Program-made: the position numbers and the translations under genes | NCBI GenBank assembly: GCA_001599815.1 | Contig: BCIA01000002.1 | Location: forward strand, 4,003,626 to 4,067,625 | Length of the DNA stretch: 64,000 nucleotides | Source: Furcasterigmium furcatum | Taxonomy: Eukaryota; Ascomycota; Sordariomycetes; Glomerellales; Plectosphaerellaceae | Direction of reading: 5' to 3' | Notes under the pieces: model-generated | What the model was told of the DNA's origin: nothing | What the model saw: the letters and a program-made list of their open reading frames with translations, nothing else | The model's database searches: none | In this document: one piece after another, positions 61,446 through 64,000 of the stretch | Layout of the letters: every line of letters starts with the position of its first letter | Position numbering within the stretch: the first letter of the stretch is position 1

Positions 61446-64000
61446 ATGCAACATCGTCACACGGTCGGCGCATTGCCTCCAACCGCCGCAATGACAGACA
61501 TATTGCCGGAGGACTATGAGAAGACGAGGTCGTGGCTTCGGCCCACTGCGTATGATCACGACACCGGCGAGTACCAGAAACACCTCGCCTGCCTGGAGCC
61601 CTCCGCCGGCTCCTGGCTCGCGGCATCCCCCATCTATCAGTCGTGGGTTGGCAACGGCAACAATGACAGCGACGGTGACGGCGACGGCCTCGGAAGAAAC
61701 GTCCTGTGGGTGGCTGGCATCCCTGGCTCTGGCAAGTCGGTGCTCGCAGCCAAGCTCATCCGCGACCTCTCACAGTCGGGTGCCATCGTGCTGCACTTCT
61801 TCTTCCGCCAGACTCTCGACACAAACCGGACGGCTGGGGTCCTGCTTCGCGACTGGCTACACCAGCTTCTGCCGCATAGCCGTCCTCTTCAGCAGAGTCT
61901 CCGCGACAAGCGCCACCGCACCCTCGACGCCCTGAGCGCCGATGAATTCTTCCACCACCTCACACAAGCCGTGGGCAGCCTGCCGCGCCTCGTGTACTGC
62001 ATCATAGATGCCGCCGATGAGATGGCCAGCGGTAACGCCCAGTTTCTCGACGACTTGATCAGGTGGGCGTCTGTTACTCCTTCGAGAGTAAGGCTCCTCA
62101 TCACCAGCCGCCCTGTGGCCGATGTTGCAGACTTGTTGCGGAGTTCGGAGGCATCTCAAATCCGCCTCGATCCAGACATAGTCGATCGTGATATCTCTAC
62201 CTTCGTCCGGCAGCGGCTTGCGCCGTCAGATCTGTCCGTCGGGGAGCAGGAGCGCGTCCATCGAGCCATCGCCAGCCAAGCAAATGGCCAGTTCTTGTAC
62301 GCCAAGCTGGCCATGGATGCCTTTCTCCGGCCAGGCGCCAACGTTGCAACGCTCATCGAGAAGTTGCCCGTCGACTTGAATGCCGTCTACACCAGCCTTC
62401 TCCAGGAATACTCCCGAAGAGCTGGCGTGCCAGATGAAGTAATTTGCCTTGTGCTACAAGCCGCAACGCACACCACACGGCCGCTCCGCCTCCTCGAAAT
62501 GGCCGCTCTCCTCCGGTCTGCGTGCCCAGACGCTGTGCCGACCAACCTAGGAGAAATCAAGAGCATCATTCGAGCTGCCTGTGGTCCCCTCCTGGAGATC
62601 CCTACCAACAACGTCGTGGCCGTCATCCACCACACGTTCACCGAATACCTCACAGGAGCCACTCGGGAGGCTGAAGACGGCGGCCATCCCGTGATAGACG
62701 CTGAAGACGCACACTTTCGTCTTGCTCAAGTGTGCGGGGAATACCTTAGCTCCGTCCTCGATGAAGAGCAAAAGCGAGTCATCAGCGGGGAAAGCAGACT
62801 GGCCCTCGACCTCGTGGCGGCGGATGTCTCTGCCCTGATACAAACGTATCCCTTCGTCAACTACGCTGCCAGGAACTGGGCTGTTCATGTCAGCCGCACG
62901 AGCGTCCCAGCCCAGCAGCAGCTCAACGACGTCATCCACGTCCTCTTCCAGAAGCCCCTGTTTCGCAGAAAAGGGCTGCAGCTCTGGTGGGTGCACGCCC
63001 AGCATAATGAGAGTCATGCCCGGGACGAATCTTCATTCGGCACACAGCTCCATGGCAGTATCTGGTGGCAAACGGACCCCAATGCCACACGCGACCTCCA
63101 CGACATGACACCGCTTCACCTCGCAGCACGACTCGGCCTGCCCGAGTACGCAAGGCGGCTTGCCTCCGAGGAAGGCGTCAACGTCGACGCTGGGGACGAA
63201 CGGGGCCGATCGCCGTTGTACTGGGCCGCCCAGACCGGCCATGCAGAGGTCGTCAGGGTCCTCGTCTCCATGGGGGCCAATCCCGACCTCCCCGACTCCT
63301 ACGGTGGCAAGAAACCCCTACACCTCGCAGTGACCTGTAACCAGGCCCAAGCGGCACTCGCCCTCCTCGAGGCAGGCGTGAGTCCCCTGACGAGAAAGAC
63401 CAAGGAGAACCCCGGAAAGAGATGCGGCAATTCCAGGGGAACGAAAGGTGACACCCCGTGGATGTATGCCTGTGAAAAAGGCCGCTTCGAAGCGTTTGAG
63501 ACGCTCCTCCTATACGTCAAGCGTCAAAAAGACCTCGCTTTTGGTCTGATGCTGGCGTGCAGAAACGGGCACGAAAAGGCCGCCGCGAGGCTTCTCTTCC
63601 ACCCCAAACTCAAGAAGATTCCCGAGGAGCTCGGGAGGCTTCTTCTCAACGCCTGCTACAGACGAGAAGCGGGGATCGTCAAGGCTCTGCTCGCTGCTGG
63701 TGCAAATGCCAACACGGTCTCCTACATTACGAGCACTAGCGGAGGCATGGTGTGGGCAGGTTTTGGCAGCCAGATGCCGCCACAATCGTCTTGCTTGGAG
63801 GCGCTGTGTGGCTCGGAGCATGAGCGGTGGAGCATCAGAGACACCAGTGCCGAGCAGCAGTCTATGTGCGATATCATGGCCATGCTGATCGATCACGGTG
63901 CAGATGTTCGTGTCGTGACCTCCGATGGAGGTAATTTGCTCCATCACGCAGTCTTCTCGCCGACTTTGGTCCGTCGGCTTCTTGATCTTGGAATCGATGC
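61446..64000 (+). CDS. NACHT-ankyrin STAND protein, 3' end outside the window
   Basis: Frame open from the ATG at 61446 (a second ATG at 61491) to the window end, at least 851 residues. The N-terminus is short: DYEKTRSWLRPTAYDHDTGEYQKHL is the usual leader of fungal NACHT proteins. From the second ATG, GIPGSGKS at residues 76-83 is the Walker A, YCIIDAADEMA the Walker B-like segment, and RVRLLITSRPVADVADLL the sensor. A winged-helix region follows (IHHTFTEYLTG). From about residue 540, ankyrin repeats begin (DMTPLHLAARLGL, RGRSPLYWAAQTGHAEVVRVLV, GKKPLHLAVTCNQ, ANANTVS) and continue to the edge. Such proteins switch on by ligand sensing through repeats, in incompatibility or defence-like signalling. 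No effector domain (HET, PNP, Goodbye) precedes the NACHT in this model, so an upstream exon may be missing. Confidence 0.85.
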   Translation, partial: MQHRHTVGALPPTAAMTDILPEDYEKTRSWLRPTAYDHDTGEYQKHLACLEPSAGSWLAASPIYQSWVGNGNNDSDGDGDGLGRNVLWVAGIPGSGKSVLAAKLIRDLSQSGAIVLHFFFRQTLDTNRTAGVLLRDWLHQLLPHSRPLQQSLRDKRHRTLDALSADEFFHHLTQAVGSLPRLVYCIIDAADEMASGNAQFLDDLIRWASVTPSRVRLLITSRPVADVADLLRSSEASQIRLDPDIVDRDISTFVRQRLAPSDLSVGEQERVHRAIASQANGQFLYAKLAMDAFLRPGANVATLIEKLPVDLNAVYTSLLQEYSRRAGVPDEVICLVLQAATHTTRPLRLLEMAALLRSACPDAVPTNLGEIKSIIRAACGPLLEIPTNNVVAVIHHTFTEYLTGATREAEDGGHPVIDAEDAHFRLAQVCGEYLSSVLDEEQKRVISGESRLALDLVAADVSALIQTYPFVNYAARNWAVHVSRTSVPAQQQLNDVIHVLFQKPLFRRKGLQLWWVHAQHNESHARDESSFGTQLHGSIWWQTDPNATRDLHDMTPLHLAARLGLPEYARRLASEEGVNVDAGDERGRSPLYWAAQTGHAEVVRVLVSMGANPDLPDSYGGKKPLHLAVTCNQAQAALALLEAGVSPLTRKTKENPGKRCGNSRGTKGDTPWMYACEKGRFEAFETLLLYVKRQKDLAFGLMLACRNGHEKAAARLLFHPKLKKIPEELGRLLLNACYRREAGIVKALLAAGANANTVSYITSTSGGMVWAGFGSQMPPQSSCLEALCGSEHERWSIRDTSAEQQSMCDIMAMLIDHGADVRVVTSDGGNLLHHAVFSPTLVRRLLDLGID

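Overview
This window is nuclear DNA of a filamentous ascomycete (Pezizomycotina), most likely a plant-associated or plant-pathogenic Sordariomycete. The evidence is many short spliceosomal introns (about 49-70 nt, GT..AG, with CTAAC/CTGAC branch sites), fungal Zn2Cys6 regulators, an RTA1-like membrane protein, a fungal CBM1 module, and pectin-degrading enzymes of families PL1, PL3 and GH43. I cannot name a genus from the sequence. I saw no rRNA, convincing tRNA, transposon ORF or CRISPR array.

Left part (1-27 kb): a trypsin-fold protein, an SDR, a secreted CBM1-PL1 pectate lyase, a MUP1-type methionine permease, an RTA1-like protein, a divergent pair (NmrA-like atypical SDR / SRPBCC protein), a UPC2-like Zn2Cys6 regulator beside a Dal5-type anion symporter, an FMN-dependent 2-hydroxyacid oxidase/dehydrogenase, a secreted GH43 endo-arabinanase, a thiamine-diphosphate enzyme and a secreted PL3 pectate lyase. 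PL1, PL3 and GH43 carry signal peptides and form an outside-the-cell pectin/arabinan set.

Right part (27-61 kb) looks like a catabolic supercluster for an imported glycoside. It holds four MFS sugar transporters (one with an apparent frameshift), a GH3 beta-glucosidase with a PA14 insert, a GH78 alpha-L-rhamnosidase, two paralogous DUF1593/Sde182-like (nucleoside-hydrolase-like) proteins, three fungal transcription-factor genes and a cytochrome-type D-lactate dehydrogenase. The GH3, GH78 and both DUF1593 proteins have no visible signal peptide, which suggests import first and hydrolysis in the cytoplasm. Four divergent promoters organise the block: MFS/GH3, TF/DLD, MFS/DUF1593 and TF/MFS. The first two share a CGGG-N5-CCCG inverted repeat, the kind of site a Zn2Cys6 dimer binds.

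The last 2.5 kb is the start of a STAND-type NACHT/ankyrin-repeat protein that runs off the window. Exon boundaries were worked out by hand from reading frame, splice consensus and family conservation. They are predictions, not transcript-supported.
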